Shown here: piece by piece, positions 1 to 8,620 of the stretch | Position numbering within the stretch: the first letter of the stretch is position 1 | How the letters are laid out: the number at the start of each line of letters is the position of its first letter | From: Planotetraspora kaengkrachanensis | GTDB taxonomy: Bacteria > Actinomycetota > Actinomycetes > Streptosporangiales > Streptosporangiaceae | Assembly (NCBI RefSeq): GCF_016862895.1 | Contig: NZ_BONV01000033.1 | Location: forward strand, 62,001-126,000 | Length of the DNA: 64,000 nucleotides | Direction of reading: 5' to 3' | Translations under genes and position numbers: made by a program | The notes under the pieces: generated by a model | What the model saw: the letters and a program-made list of their open reading frames with translations, nothing else | Databases searched by the model: none | What the model was told of the DNA's origin: nothing

Positions 1-225
1 CGCGGTGTCGCCGTAGAACCTGACCTGTGGCTCAAGGATCGCGAAGTGGTGGTTCTCCAGGGGCCCCTGATGACGGCCGGCCCACTGCCGCCCGCCGAGG
101 ACGAACCCCACGGGACCGATTCCCGCGAAATCCACGGTGAGGAGGTCGTCGTAGGCGGCGACGTCACCGTGCAACTCGGCCTGGGCCCAGCGGTCGACGA
201 GATCGAGAACCTGCTGCCGGCTCAT
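1..225 (-). CDS. SnoaL/NTF2-like protein (3' end outside window)
   Basis: Only the first 75 codons lie in the window; the gene runs off the left edge. The protein starts MSRQQVLDLVDRWAQAE and continues with a short acidic stretch and a GFVLGGRQW segment. This pattern fits the SnoaL/NTF2-like cone fold used by polyketide cyclases, epoxide hydrolases and many uncharacterised small proteins; the substrate cannot be told. The ATG at 225 is preceded by AAGGAGA (revcomp of 231-237), a good ribosome binding site. The gene diverges from a TetR regulator, and the shared 160-bp promoter region carries two operator-like sites, so it is the likely target of that regulator. The family call rests on a fragment. 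Confidence 0.7.
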   Translation of the reverse strand, partial: MSRQQVLDLVDRWAQAELHGDVAAYDDLLTVDFAGIGPVGFVLGGRQWAGRHQGPLENHHFAILEPQVRFYGDTA

Positions 226-266
226 GAAACTCTCCTTGCTCTCCTGGAACGACTACGTTCACGGCC

Positions 267-346
267 AAGCGGAGAAAAAACCTCCGATTAACTGTGACAC
301 GGCAGCCGATGTCCGGCAAGGCGAAGTGGAGCATTTTTCTCCGCTT
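267..346. promoter_or_regulatory. Two operator-like sites between SnoaL and TetR genes
   Basis: Two 15-bp sites, GGAG-N7-CTCC, lie at 271-285 and 328-342. Read on opposite strands they share GGAGAAAAA, so the outer 13-bp segments 267-279 and 334-346 are perfect inverted repeats of each other. Centre-to-centre distance is 57 bp. TetR-family repressors usually bind short palindromes in the promoter shared with their target, so these are the best operator candidates for the adjacent TetR gene. Binding itself is inferred. Confidence 0.55.
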
Positions 347-385
347 CATAGGTATGCTGTTCCCAACACCGGAAGGGGCGCGACG

Positions 386-1000
386 ATGGCCAGGCCGATG
401 CGGGCCGATGCCCGGCGCAACCAGGAGCAGATCCTGCTCGCCGCACGGGATCTCGTGGCCGAGCGCGGCCCCGACGTTCCCCTCGACGAGGTCGCCCGCC
501 GTGCGGGAGTGGGCATCGGCACGTTGTACCGCCGGTTCCCCGACCGGGAGGCCCTGCTGCACGCGCTGGCACTGGACGCGCTGACCAGGACGGTCGCGGC
601 GGCGCACGCCGCCGCGGAGCAGGAGACCGACCCGTTCGACGCGCTCGCGCGCTACCTGCGCGAGGCCCTCGAGCTGCGCGTGTCCGCGGTGCTGCCCGCC
701 CTGATGGACGTGGTCGACCTCGGGAACGACCCCGAACTCGGTCCCGTGCGGGAGAAGTCCGCCCGCCTCGTGCGGAGCATCCTCGATCGGGCCCGGACGG
801 CGGGCGCGCTTCCCCATGACGTCACCTTCGAGGACGTCGGGATGATGCTCGTTCGGATCGCCCGGCCTCTCCCCGGCCCGCTCCCGGCTGAGGCGAAGCA
901 CGAGCTCGCGCGCCGCCATCTGGAGTTGTTCATCCGCGGCCTCGGGGCCCTGGCCGCGGGCGAACCCGCGGTCGCCGCGGAACTTCGCGTCCCCGGGTGA
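386..1000 (+). CDS. TetR/AcrR family transcriptional regulator
   Basis: A 204-residue TetR-type repressor. Residues about 12-58 form the helix-turn-helix domain: QILLAARDLVAERG, then VPLDEVARRAGVGIGTLYRRF, then the DREALLHALA helix typical of the family. The rest is the helical ligand-binding and dimerisation domain, which does not reveal the inducer. The ATG at 386 is chosen because GGAAGGGG at 371-378 precedes it and because translation from further upstream would add residues outside the family pattern. The gene diverges from a SnoaL-like gene and is followed, convergently, by an amidohydrolase gene. Paired inverted sites upstream suggest autoregulation and control of the divergent gene. 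Confidence 0.9.
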   Translation: MARPMRADARRNQEQILLAARDLVAERGPDVPLDEVARRAGVGIGTLYRRFPDREALLHALALDALTRTVAAAHAAAEQETDPFDALARYLREALELRVSAVLPALMDVVDLGNDPELGPVREKSARLVRSILDRARTAGALPHDVTFEDVGMMLVRIARPLPGPLPAEAKHELARRHLELFIRGLGALAAGEPAVAAELRVPG

Positions 1001-1053
1001 CCTGACCGGCACTTTCCTTCAGCGCCTGAGCCGGCCCCGCCCGGGAACGGGTC

Positions 1054-2052
1054 TCAGCGGCCGAGCCTGGCCCTGGCGTCCTCGACGTCCATGCCGTGGA
1101 GCCTGAGCAGGTTCTCCCCGAGGATCTTGCGCTTGGCCTGCTCGGTGAGCTGGGGGTAGCCGTACCCGTCACAGAGGTCCTGGGGGATCTGGAAGTCCTT
1201 GAACGCGCGCAGCGCCCACTGCGGATGGAAGATCGGGGCCTCCGACCCGTAGATGATCTTGTCTTCCCCGCACCAGAACAGCAGCTTGCCCATGATCTCG
1301 GCGAACATCCTGGGCGCCCGGACGACGAAGTTGATCGTCGCGGCCAGCGACGCGTACAGGTTGGGGTAGCGGATGAGCTGCCAGCAGGTCTCGTCCAGGA
1401 ACGGCAGGCCGACGTGGAAGATGACGAAGTTGACGTCGGGGAAGTTGGCCGCGGCGCCGTCCATGTCCCAGGTCTGGGTGTGCTCGATCGGCTGGGGGCC
1501 GAGGGGGACGCCCTTGTGCACGCCGATGAGGTTCACGCCGAGCTCCTGCGCCTTCTCGAAGATCGGGAAGGCGATGCGCGGGTCGTCCATCCGCCACGGG
1601 TACGGCGAGCCGTAGTCGTAGCGGACGTTGTACAGCTTGAACGCCCGGGCGCCGAACTCCCCGACCTGGCGCTCCATCAGGTCGAGCGCCTTGCGGCCCT
1701 CGAGCGGGTTGACCGTTCCCCAGAAGACGGTCCTGTCGGGGTCCCGCGCGGCGAGGTCCGCGCACTCCGTCCACGGGGAGAGCCCGTCGTGGTACAGGTC
1801 GGTGAGCGGCAGGGGCATCGCCACGAGCATGTCGGTGTCGGACTCCTCGTACACCATCCGCCGGATGTCCTCGACCGTCCACTGCCGCAGGAACTCCTCC
1901 GGCGGCAGCTTGGTCTCCCCGTCCGGGGTGAGGGCGTTGTGGAAGGCGTAGAGATGGTTGGAGAACATCTCGCCCGGCTTGCCGAAGGCGTTCTTGGCCT
2001 CGAAGTTGAACACGTGCGCGACACTGTCGAACACGAACGCGTCGTCGATCAT
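1054..2052 (-). CDS. Amidohydrolase family protein (TIM-barrel)
   Basis: A 332-residue protein of the amidohydrolase-2 type (metal-dependent TIM-barrel hydrolases and decarboxylases). Visible features include FDSVAHVFNF near the N-terminus, GARAFKLYNVRYDYG, LGVNLIGVHKG, the FVIFHVGLPF strand and the late IIYGSEAPIFHPQ strand, ending ILGENLLRLHG as in many members. The typical first-strand HxH is not obvious; the N-terminal DSVAH may substitute. Its start ATG (2052) overlaps the stop of the upstream DUF59 gene as ATGA, so the two are translationally coupled. In other actinomycetes this pair accompanies binuclear-iron alkane or propane monooxygenases (from memory); no monooxygenase is present here. 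Substrate unknown. Confidence 0.85.
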   Translation of the reverse strand: MIDDAFVFDSVAHVFNFEAKNAFGKPGEMFSNHLYAFHNALTPDGETKLPPEEFLRQWTVEDIRRMVYEESDTDMLVAMPLPLTDLYHDGLSPWTECADLAARDPDRTVFWGTVNPLEGRKALDLMERQVGEFGARAFKLYNVRYDYGSPYPWRMDDPRIAFPIFEKAQELGVNLIGVHKGVPLGPQPIEHTQTWDMDGAAANFPDVNFVIFHVGLPFLDETCWQLIRYPNLYASLAATINFVVRAPRMFAEIMGKLLFWCGEDKIIYGSEAPIFHPQWALRAFKDFQIPQDLCDGYGYPQLTEQAKRKILGENLLRLHGMDVEDARARLGR

Positions 2053-2414
2053 GACAGTTCCTCCAGGATGTACGCCTCCCGGTCCCGGACCGTCGAGGGG
2101 GGCGGCAGGAAACGCAGGATTCGCGCGGCGCGCGGGGAGAGCCGGTCGACCGTCCACGCCTCGTCCCAGACGACCTCGACCTCGGCGTCCTCGACGCCGG
2201 GCTGAGCGGCGATCTTCTCGCGCACCTCGGTGAGCACCCGGGCGGCGAAGGGGCACCAGCCCGACGTCAGCAGCAACTCGACCCGGGCCCGGCCGTCCGT
2301 GACCTCGACGGACCTGACCAGGCCCATCTCCACGACCGAGATGCCCTTCTCCTTGCAGCACGGATCGAACACCTCGGCGAGCGCCTCACTGGCCCATGGG
2401 GGGATCTGCGACAT
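2049..2414 (-). CDS. DUF59/MIP18-type metal-sulfur cluster assembly factor
   Basis: A 121-residue DUF59 (MIP18/PaaD-like) protein. Features: FDPCCKEKGISVVEMGLVRSVEV at the N-terminus, where family members have DPE..VVDLGL, and LLLTSGWCPFAARVL, matching the conserved T.A.CP..D segment. A vicinal Cys pair (about residues 19-20) replaces the usual DPE. Family members help load Fe-S or mononuclear iron sites. It is a paralogue of the sufT gene at 16265-16639 but clearly diverged. It is coupled to the downstream amidohydrolase by a 4-nt ATGA overlap, suggesting it serves that enzyme or an unlinked partner oxygenase. It diverges from the IclR regulator at 2519, which may control the pair. Confidence 0.8.
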   Translation of the reverse strand: MSQIPPWASEALAEVFDPCCKEKGISVVEMGLVRSVEVTDGRARVELLLTSGWCPFAARVLTEVREKIAAQPGVEDAEVEVVWDEAWTVDRLSPRAARILRFLPPPSTVRDREAYILEELS

Positions 2415-2518
2415 GGCCCCATCGTGTGACGGGGCTGCGCCGGGCGGTAGCCGCGGGATTTCAGATGGCGCACATCACGGGTATTCCTTGCGCTACCGGG
2501 CCGGGACATGCTGTGAGG

Positions 2519-3277
2519 ATGGCCGACACAGCGCCCAGCGACCTGATCCGCAGTGTCTCCCGCGCTCTGCGCGTGCTTGAGCAGGTCACCCGGTCCGAAC
2601 GGCCGCTGACGGTGAAGGCGCTCGCCCGCCGTTGCGAGCTCAACCTGTCAACGACCTACCACCTCGTCCGGACGCTCTCCTACGAGGGCTACCTCACCCG
2701 GTGCCCGAGCGGCGAGTACACCATCGGCCCGCAGATCGCCGAACGGTTCCACGAGCTGATCGGCGCATTCCACCGGCCGCCCCGGGCCTCGTCCGTGCTG
2801 CACCATCTGGCCTCGGTGACCGGGCACACCGCTTATCTCGCCCGGCTCTCCCATGGACGGCTGTTCGTCCTCGACGTGGCCGAGGGACCCCGCTCTCCCT
2901 GGCTGGAGGACCTGCAGGCCGGGCTTGAGACCGCTCCCCACGCGACGGCGCTCGGCAAGGCGCTGCTCCTCACGCTCTCCCCCGGCACGCGGCGGCGCAT
3001 CCTGGCCGAGTACGGCATGCGCCCGTTCACCTCCACCACGCCGACGCGTCCCGAGGACCTCGAGGCGGAGTTGTCCGGCCTCAATCCGGGTGAGCTCGTG
3101 GAGGAGCACGGGCAGTTCCGCGCCACCGTGGCGTGCGCCGGCGTGGCGGTCCCGTACGGCGGCAGAGGCGCCTGCCTGGCCGTCGGCATCTCCACGCACG
3201 GCCTCGACCTTCCCGGTCTCGCGGTGTCGCACCTCCGCCAGGCGGCCGCCGACCTGCGACTGGCGGCCACGAGCTGA
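2519..3277 (+). CDS. IclR family transcriptional regulator
   Basis: A 252-residue IclR-type regulator. Residues about 8-70 form the winged helix: SVSRALRVLEQV, then LTVKALARRCELNLSTTYHLVRTL, then EGYLTR. The C-terminal two thirds is the IclR effector domain, with HATALGKALL and the late VAVPYGGRGACLAVGIS segment. The ATG at 2519 is chosen because it begins the family-like N-terminus; an in-frame start further upstream would add about 40 unrelated residues. It diverges from the DUF59-amidohydrolase pair, with 104 bp between the start codons, so it probably regulates them in response to a small aromatic or organic acid (inference). Confidence 0.9.
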   Translation: MADTAPSDLIRSVSRALRVLEQVTRSERPLTVKALARRCELNLSTTYHLVRTLSYEGYLTRCPSGEYTIGPQIAERFHELIGAFHRPPRASSVLHHLASVTGHTAYLARLSHGRLFVLDVAEGPRSPWLEDLQAGLETAPHATALGKALLLTLSPGTRRRILAEYGMRPFTSTTPTRPEDLEAELSGLNPGELVEEHGQFRATVACAGVAVPYGGRGACLAVGISTHGLDLPGLAVSHLRQAAADLRLAATS

Positions 3278-3396
3278 TCCACCGGGGTCCTCGCGAGCGG
3301 TGCGGACGCGCCGGCCGGGCCCCCTCCCGATGGACGCCCGTGAGCGCGGGGTAGGGAACCGATGGCACCCATCGACCCGAGGGTGCCCTGGAGGAC

Positions 3397-4809
3397 ATGG
3401 ACGACATGGGCGCCGCGCTGCGAGGGATCCGCCGGCTCGCCGAGCAGACGCCGCCGTCACGGGAGCGGTTCGCCGACCTGCTGCGGGGGCTGTCGATCCT
3501 GGCCGTGGTCCTGGGGCACTGGCTGGTTACGGTGGTCGGCTACGACGAGCACGGCGAGCTCGTGGGCAGGTCGGCGCTGCCCGACCTGCCGTGGGCTCAC
3601 CCGCTCACCTGGCTCTTCCAGGTGGTGCCGGTCTTCTGCTTCGTCGGCGGCTACGCCAACGCGGTCTCGCTGACCAGGCACCGCGAGCGTGGCGGGGACA
3701 CGGCCGGGTGGCTGCTCAACCGCGGCGGGCGACTGGTCCGGCCGACCACGGCCCTGATCGTTGTGATGGCCGGGGGCGCGTTCGCCGCCCACCTGCTCGG
3801 CGCCGATCCCGCCCGGGTGCGCCTGGTGGTGTGGTTCACCTCGATTCCGCTGTGGTTCCTCGTGGTCTACCTGGTCCTCGTTGTGCTGACGCCTTTGACG
3901 TACGCCCTGCACCGGCGGTTCGGGCTGTGGGTCCCGGTGGTGCTGGTCTGTCTCGTCGCTTCGGGCGACGTCGCCCGGCTCCTCGGCGCGCAGTCGTTGA
4001 GCCTGGGCAGCCACCTGTTCGGCTGGCTGGCCGTCTACCAGATGGGATTCGCCTGGCGGGACGGGCTCCTGCCCGCCCGTCCCCGCGTGGCTGCGCCGCT
4101 GCTGCTCGGTGGAGTCGGCGCGCTGCTGCTGCTCACCCTCGTGGGCCCGTATCCGGTCAGCATGCTCAACGTGCCGGGCGAGCGGCTGCACAACATGTCT
4201 CCCCCGAGCCTGGCCCTGCTCGCCGTGGCGGCCGCCCAGATCGGCATCGTGCTGCTGCTGCGGGACCGGGCCGCCCGGTGGCTGCGCCGTACCGGGCCGT
4301 GGACGGCGGTCGTCGCCGTCAACACCGTGATCTTGACGATCTTCCTCTGGCACGTCACCGCGGCGGTCCTGGCGGTCTTCGCCCTCCATCTCGCCGGGAT
4401 CCTTCCCGCGTACGCGGCCGGTTCCGCGGGCTGGTTCGCCTGGCGCGTCCCCCTGCTGATGTTGTGCTGTCTCGCCCTGGCACCCCTGGTCGCCGTCTTC
4501 GGGCCGATCGAGGTCCGCGCCGCCCGGCGGGCCGTCCAGCAACTCCCGGGTCGGGCGACGCGTCCCGGGCTCGCCCTGGCGGCTCACCCGGCGACGCGCC
4601 TCGCACTCGCCCTGGCGGGGTTCGCCGGCGTCGTCGTCGCCCTCCTCGGCAACAGCCTGTCGCCGAGCACCGCTCCGACCGTGTTCGGGTTGCCGACGCC
4701 TGCTCTGGTCATGTACCTGGCGGGCGCGGCGGTCCTGCGGCTCCTGCGGTCGGCGTCACCCCGCGACCAGGTCCGCCAGGCCTCAGGCCCGCGCCGCGGG
4801 CCGCCCTGA
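3397..4809 (+). CDS. Acyltransferase-3 family integral membrane protein
   Basis: A 470-residue polytopic membrane protein of the acyltransferase-3 (OafA/YrhL) family, which O-acylates extracytoplasmic sugars, lipids or peptidoglycan. The N-terminal RERFADLLRGLSILAVVLGHW matches the family's R...D..R..A...V...H signature, with the catalytic-type His in GHW. About ten hydrophobic segments follow. The ATG at 3397 starts MDDMGAAL. The last 60 residues end in a basic Arg/Gly/Pro tail. It stands alone between the IclR gene and the convergent adenine deaminase gene, so neither acyl donor nor acceptor can be guessed from context. Confidence 0.85.
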   Translation: MDDMGAALRGIRRLAEQTPPSRERFADLLRGLSILAVVLGHWLVTVVGYDEHGELVGRSALPDLPWAHPLTWLFQVVPVFCFVGGYANAVSLTRHRERGGDTAGWLLNRGGRLVRPTTALIVVMAGGAFAAHLLGADPARVRLVVWFTSIPLWFLVVYLVLVVLTPLTYALHRRFGLWVPVVLVCLVASGDVARLLGAQSLSLGSHLFGWLAVYQMGFAWRDGLLPARPRVAAPLLLGGVGALLLLTLVGPYPVSMLNVPGERLHNMSPPSLALLAVAAAQIGIVLLLRDRAARWLRRTGPWTAVVAVNTVILTIFLWHVTAAVLAVFALHLAGILPAYAAGSAGWFAWRVPLLMLCCLALAPLVAVFGPIEVRAARRAVQQLPGRATRPGLALAAHPATRLALALAGFAGVVVALLGNSLSPSTAPTVFGLPTPALVMYLAGAAVLRLLRSASPRDQVRQASGPRRGPP

Positions 4810-4828
4810 GGCGGTCCCGCGCGTGCGC

Positions 4829-6541
4829 CTACGGGATCCGCGTCCCGCCGACCAACTGCGGCTCCCAGGCCCGCTCGACGACCCGGACCAGACCCTGGTC
4901 CGTCACCTTCAGCTCGGGCGACACCGGAAGGCCGAGCGTCGACACGCTCATGAAGGGGTTGGCGTTCGCCCATCCCCAATCGATCAGCGCGGCCCGCAGC
5001 TCACCCGTCTGGCGCGCCACCCTCTCCGCCGGCTGGTCCGACATGACTCCACCCACCGGCAGCGGCAACGCAACGACGGAATGCCCAGGCCGTTCCAGCG
5101 CCATGCCGCCGCCGAACCCGATGACGTGATTGGCAGCACGCACAAGATGCTCCGGCGAGGTGCCGAGCAGCGTCAGGTTGTGACTGTCGTGCGCGTACGT
5201 CGTGGCGAATCCGCCCTCCTCGAGGTCGAACCCCACGATGGGGACGAATGTCCGGTTACCGGTGGACCGATGCCGTTCGATGACGACGGCCACGGCGGTA
5301 CGGCCGGCCCACTCCACGACGCCGTCGCGGACCGGCAGCACCACCTCGTCGGGGACCGTGTAGGTGTCGACCCCGTTGACGCGGATCGCACGGAAAGTGT
5401 GATCGCCGTCCGGCAGGTCCACACTCCAGGGGATCTCCTCGAGCGGGGCCAGGTGCACCGACCCCGCGAACGGGTTGGCCGCGACCGGGATCTCGGGGCC
5501 CGTGTAGACGCCGTCTCGTCCGACGACGACTCCCTCCGCGATCACGAGCGCCGGGTGCAGCAGTTCGAGCGAGTCGACGAGCACGAGATCGGCGCGCAGC
5601 CCGGGGGCGACGACGCCGCGGTCGGCCAACCCGAGCCGCCGGGCGGGATGCAGGGTGAGAGCACGCAACACCGACCACGGCGGCAGTCCGCGCCGGATCG
5701 CGACCCTCGCCACGTGATCGAGGTGCCCGCGGTCGAGGATCGCGTCGGCCACAAGATCGTCGGTCACGACGCAGAACTCCGGCAGCACGGGCAGCGAGAG
5801 CAGGACGTCCACCACTTCGGAGGTCAGGCTCTTCTCCTGAAGCATGGGCAACATGCCCAGCCGGGCCTTCTCCCGCAGGACCTCCGGCGTGTTCTTGGTG
5901 TGGTCGGAGTCGATGCCGGCCCACATGTAGGCGTTGAGGTCGGCGCCGGACAGGTTCGGGCAGTGCCCGTCGAGCCGTACGCCGTGGCGGCGTGCGGCCG
6001 AGATGATGTCACGCATGCGAGGCTCGCCGGAGACGACCGCGCGGTAGTCCATGACCTCGCCGAGCGTGGTCACACCGTCCCAGGAGAGCATCGTGTCGAT
6101 GTCGTCGGCGGTCAACGTCGCGCCGGCGGTCTCGAACCCCTCGAGCGCGGGCACGCACGACGGCACCGCCCAGCGCATCGTCATCGGGCTGCGCCGGCCC
6201 TGTTCGATCATCCACGCCATGGCGTCCCGCCCCGCGACGTTGACGATCTCGTGCGGGTCGGCCAGAACGGTGGTCGTCCCGCGGGCCAGCGCGATGCGGG
6301 CGAACTCCCCCGGGGTGATGAGCGCCGACTCGATGTGCATGTGGGCGTCGACGAATCCGGGCACGACGATCCGCCCGTCCGCGTCGATCTCCTGTGCCGC
6401 CGTCACGGGTGTTCCCGGTGGAAGCACCGCGCGGATCAGCCCGGCGGTGACGGCCACCTCCGCCGCGAACAGTTCGCCGGTCTGTACGGAGGCCACCCGC
6501 CCACCACGGATGACGAGGTCGACCGGGCCGAGGGCGGTCAT
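4829..6541 (-). CDS. ade: Adenine deaminase (AdeC type)
   Basis: A 570-residue adenine deaminase of the amidohydrolase superfamily, converting adenine to hypoxanthine and ammonia. Residues 65-69 form the DAHMH metal site within VPGFVDAHMHIESALITP; further conserved pieces are TTTVLADPHEIVNVAG, GEVMDY, RLDGHCPNLSG and the late HDSHNLTLLGTSP segment, all typical of AdeC. Length fits the family (about 570-600). Its ATG (6541) overlaps the stop of the nucleoside hydrolase gene as ATGA. As the last gene of the six-gene transporter operon it would deaminate adenine released by the hydrolase. Confidence 0.95.
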   Translation of the reverse strand: MTALGPVDLVIRGGRVASVQTGELFAAEVAVTAGLIRAVLPPGTPVTAAQEIDADGRIVVPGFVDAHMHIESALITPGEFARIALARGTTTVLADPHEIVNVAGRDAMAWMIEQGRRSPMTMRWAVPSCVPALEGFETAGATLTADDIDTMLSWDGVTTLGEVMDYRAVVSGEPRMRDIISAARRHGVRLDGHCPNLSGADLNAYMWAGIDSDHTKNTPEVLREKARLGMLPMLQEKSLTSEVVDVLLSLPVLPEFCVVTDDLVADAILDRGHLDHVARVAIRRGLPPWSVLRALTLHPARRLGLADRGVVAPGLRADLVLVDSLELLHPALVIAEGVVVGRDGVYTGPEIPVAANPFAGSVHLAPLEEIPWSVDLPDGDHTFRAIRVNGVDTYTVPDEVVLPVRDGVVEWAGRTAVAVVIERHRSTGNRTFVPIVGFDLEEGGFATTYAHDSHNLTLLGTSPEHLVRAANHVIGFGGGMALERPGHSVVALPLPVGGVMSDQPAERVARQTGELRAALIDWGWANANPFMSVSTLGLPVSPELKVTDQGLVRVVERAWEPQLVGGTRIP

Positions 6542-7539
6542 GCACGCTCCACAGGAGACTCGACGGGGATGGACCGGCCCGGCGTGTGACGGGCGATCCG
6601 CGAAGACAGAAGCCGTACGAAGCCGTCCGCGTCCACGCCGGTGGCGAAACGGATCGTGGCCGGGCGCCCCGTGACACCGCGGATGTCGGCCACGACGGCG
6701 CCTCGGGTGATCTCCCCGACGCGCTCGACCGCCGCCGATCCCGGGGTGTAGTCCAGCAGTCCGGGCCGGACGACCGCGGCGACCGCCAGGGCGTCGTGCA
6801 CCGGGGCGGCGGCCACGCCGAAGCGGGCGGCGTACACACCGGCGAGGTGGGCCAGCATCCGGCCCGCCTCCCTCACCGGCGTCGGGGCCGCGGCCAGTTC
6901 ATCGGCGATCTCGGCGGGGACCAGCGCGGCGCGCGTAACGTCCAGGCCGACCAACCGGATGGGCACCCCGGAGGCGAGCACCTCGTGGGCCGCCTCGGGG
7001 TCTGCGTAGAAGTTGAACTCCGCCGCCGGTGTCACATTGCCCTGCACGAAGACGGCGCCTCCCATGATCACCAGCTCGCCGATGGCGCCGGCGACGTCCG
7101 GATGGCGGCGAAGCATCGTCGCGATGGTGGTCAGGGGGCCGAGGGCGATCACGGTGATCTCACCGGGCCGGTCGCGCAGGAGCCCGGCGAGCGCGTCGGC
7201 CGCGTGTCCCGGAGCGGTCTGGCGGGCCGCCTCGGCGAACACGACGCCCCCGAGCCCGCCGGGACCGTGGACGGGCTCGTCCGGAACCCGTTCGGAACCG
7301 GCGAGCGGCGCCCCCGCCCCCGCGTAGAGCGGCACGTCGGAGGGCACTGCGAGATGGTCGAGGAGCCGGGCGGCGTTGTCGGCCGCCCGTTCCACTCCGA
7401 CGTTGCCCGCGACGGCGGACACGGCGAGGACGTTCAGCTCGGGCGACGCGAAGGCCAGGTAGAGGGCCAGGGCGTCATCGATGCCGGGGTCGCAGTCGAT
7501 GACGACGGGGATCCGCTCCCCCGGCTTCGTGTGCGTCAC
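6538..7539 (-). CDS. Ribonucleoside hydrolase (IunH/RihA-type)
   Basis: A 333-residue inosine-uridine-preferring nucleoside hydrolase, splitting nucleosides into base and ribose. The calcium-site motif DCDPGIDDA carries Asp 15, 17, 21 and 22. Other family segments are VSAVAGNVGVERAADNAARLL, VIALGPLTTIATML, LVIMGGAV, EFNFYADPEAAHEVL and PVHDALAVAAVV. The start is GTG at 7539, overlapping the upstream TGA as GTGA; an upstream ATG would intrude into the lipoprotein gene. Its own stop overlaps the adenine deaminase start. In this operon it would cleave imported nucleosides, with adenosine the natural guess given the partner deaminase. Confidence 0.93.
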   Translation of the reverse strand: MTHTKPGERIPVVIDCDPGIDDALALYLAFASPELNVLAVSAVAGNVGVERAADNAARLLDHLAVPSDVPLYAGAGAPLAGSERVPDEPVHGPGGLGGVVFAEAARQTAPGHAADALAGLLRDRPGEITVIALGPLTTIATMLRRHPDVAGAIGELVIMGGAVFVQGNVTPAAEFNFYADPEAAHEVLASGVPIRLVGLDVTRAALVPAEIADELAAAPTPVREAGRMLAHLAGVYAARFGVAAAPVHDALAVAAVVRPGLLDYTPGSAAVERVGEITRGAVVADIRGVTGRPATIRFATGVDADGFVRLLSSRIARHTPGRSIPVESPVERA

Positions 7540-8588
7540 TTGCTGGACACTTCCCGGGCGTAACGCTCGACCCACTGCGTACGGTTGGCCACGATCGGAG
7601 CCATGTCCAGCGTGGTGTAGCCGGCCGCGACCGGGTCCTTGGCGGCGTCACCCGCGACCTTGGTCAGGACATCGGGCACGGTCGCGTCCTTGTTGACCGG
7701 CTTGTCGTAGTAGGCGGCCGCGGCCTTCGACTGCACATCGGCGCTGAGCAGGAAGTCGATGAACTTCTCCGCGTCGGCCTTGTGGGCCGTTCCCTTCACG
7801 ACCTGCGCCTCGTTCGTCGCCATGTAACGGCCCTTGGCCGGTACGGCCCACGCGATGGGTTTGCCGGCCTTGACCAGGTCGACGGCGAAGGAGTCGAGCG
7901 CGGGCGCGGCGACGACCTCCCCCCGATCGAGCAGGCTGGTGACCTCCGTGGTGCTCGTGTAGAACTTCAGCACGTTGGGAGCGAGCTGCGTGAGGTTGGA
8001 GAAGCCGCTCTCGACGTCGCCGGGGCCCGAGCCGAACACGTCGGACGTGGCGGACAGGAACAGCTGACCGGCCGTCGGCGCCATGTCCGGCACCGCGATC
8101 TTGCCCTTGTAACCGCCGTCCCACAGCGTCTTCCAGTCCGCCGCCTTCTGCGGATCGGTGATCCCGTCGGTGCGGTAGAGCTCGCCGAGCAGTTGGAACG
8201 TGTAGGCCGGGCCGTACCCGTCCGTGCTCTTGGCGAAGTCGTAGATCTTGGACAGATTCGGCACCGCGGCGGCGTCGATCTTGTCGAACAGGCCCTGCTT
8301 CTCCCCCAGTGCGGCGAAGTAGTCGGAGATGAGCATGACGTCGACGGTCGGGTGGGCCTTGTTGACCTGCAGCTTGGCCAGCCGGTCGGCGTTGTTGCCG
8401 GTCTCGACCTGCACCTTGATGCCGGTGGCCTTCTCGAACGGCTGGACCACCACCTGGTTGAACTGCTCGGTGCCGAATGAGAACGTGCTGACGGTGATGG
8501 CGTGCTCGGAGGCGTCCGGGGTGCTGCTGCAGCCTGCGGCGGCGAGGCCGAGGCCTGCGGTGAGGGCGGCGATCGCGAGGCGTTTCAT
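7536..8588 (-). CDS. ABC transporter substrate-binding lipoprotein (PotD/iron-type family)
   Basis: A 350-residue solute-binding protein. The N-terminus is a lipoprotein signal, MKRLAIAALTAGLGLAAAGC, with the lipobox Cys at residue 20. The mature part starts with ITVSTFSFGTEQFNQVVVQPFEKATGIKV and contains VDVMLISDYFAAL, LWDGGYKGKIAVPD and KFIDFLLSADVQSKAA, features of the extracellular solute-binding family 1/PotD-like group used for polyamines, iron, thiamine or phosphonates. Context (nucleoside hydrolase and adenine deaminase downstream, with GTGA coupling) suggests a purine nucleoside ligand, which would be unusual for this group. The ligand is inferred. Confidence 0.9.
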   Translation of the reverse strand: MKRLAIAALTAGLGLAAAGCSSTPDASEHAITVSTFSFGTEQFNQVVVQPFEKATGIKVQVETGNNADRLAKLQVNKAHPTVDVMLISDYFAALGEKQGLFDKIDAAAVPNLSKIYDFAKSTDGYGPAYTFQLLGELYRTDGITDPQKAADWKTLWDGGYKGKIAVPDMAPTAGQLFLSATSDVFGSGPGDVESGFSNLTQLAPNVLKFYTSTTEVTSLLDRGEVVAAPALDSFAVDLVKAGKPIAWAVPAKGRYMATNEAQVVKGTAHKADAEKFIDFLLSADVQSKAAAAYYDKPVNKDATVPDVLTKVAGDAAKDPVAAGYTTLDMAPIVANRTQWVERYAREVSSK

Positions 8589-8620
8589 GGTTGGTTCTCC
8601 GTCTGTGAGGGGGCGGGGGC

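Noticed and set aside
4823-6589. Long plus-strand frame opposite the adenine deaminase gene
   Set aside because: It is a His/Arg/Gly/Asp-rich antisense shadow with no family motif; the minus strand carries the enzyme.
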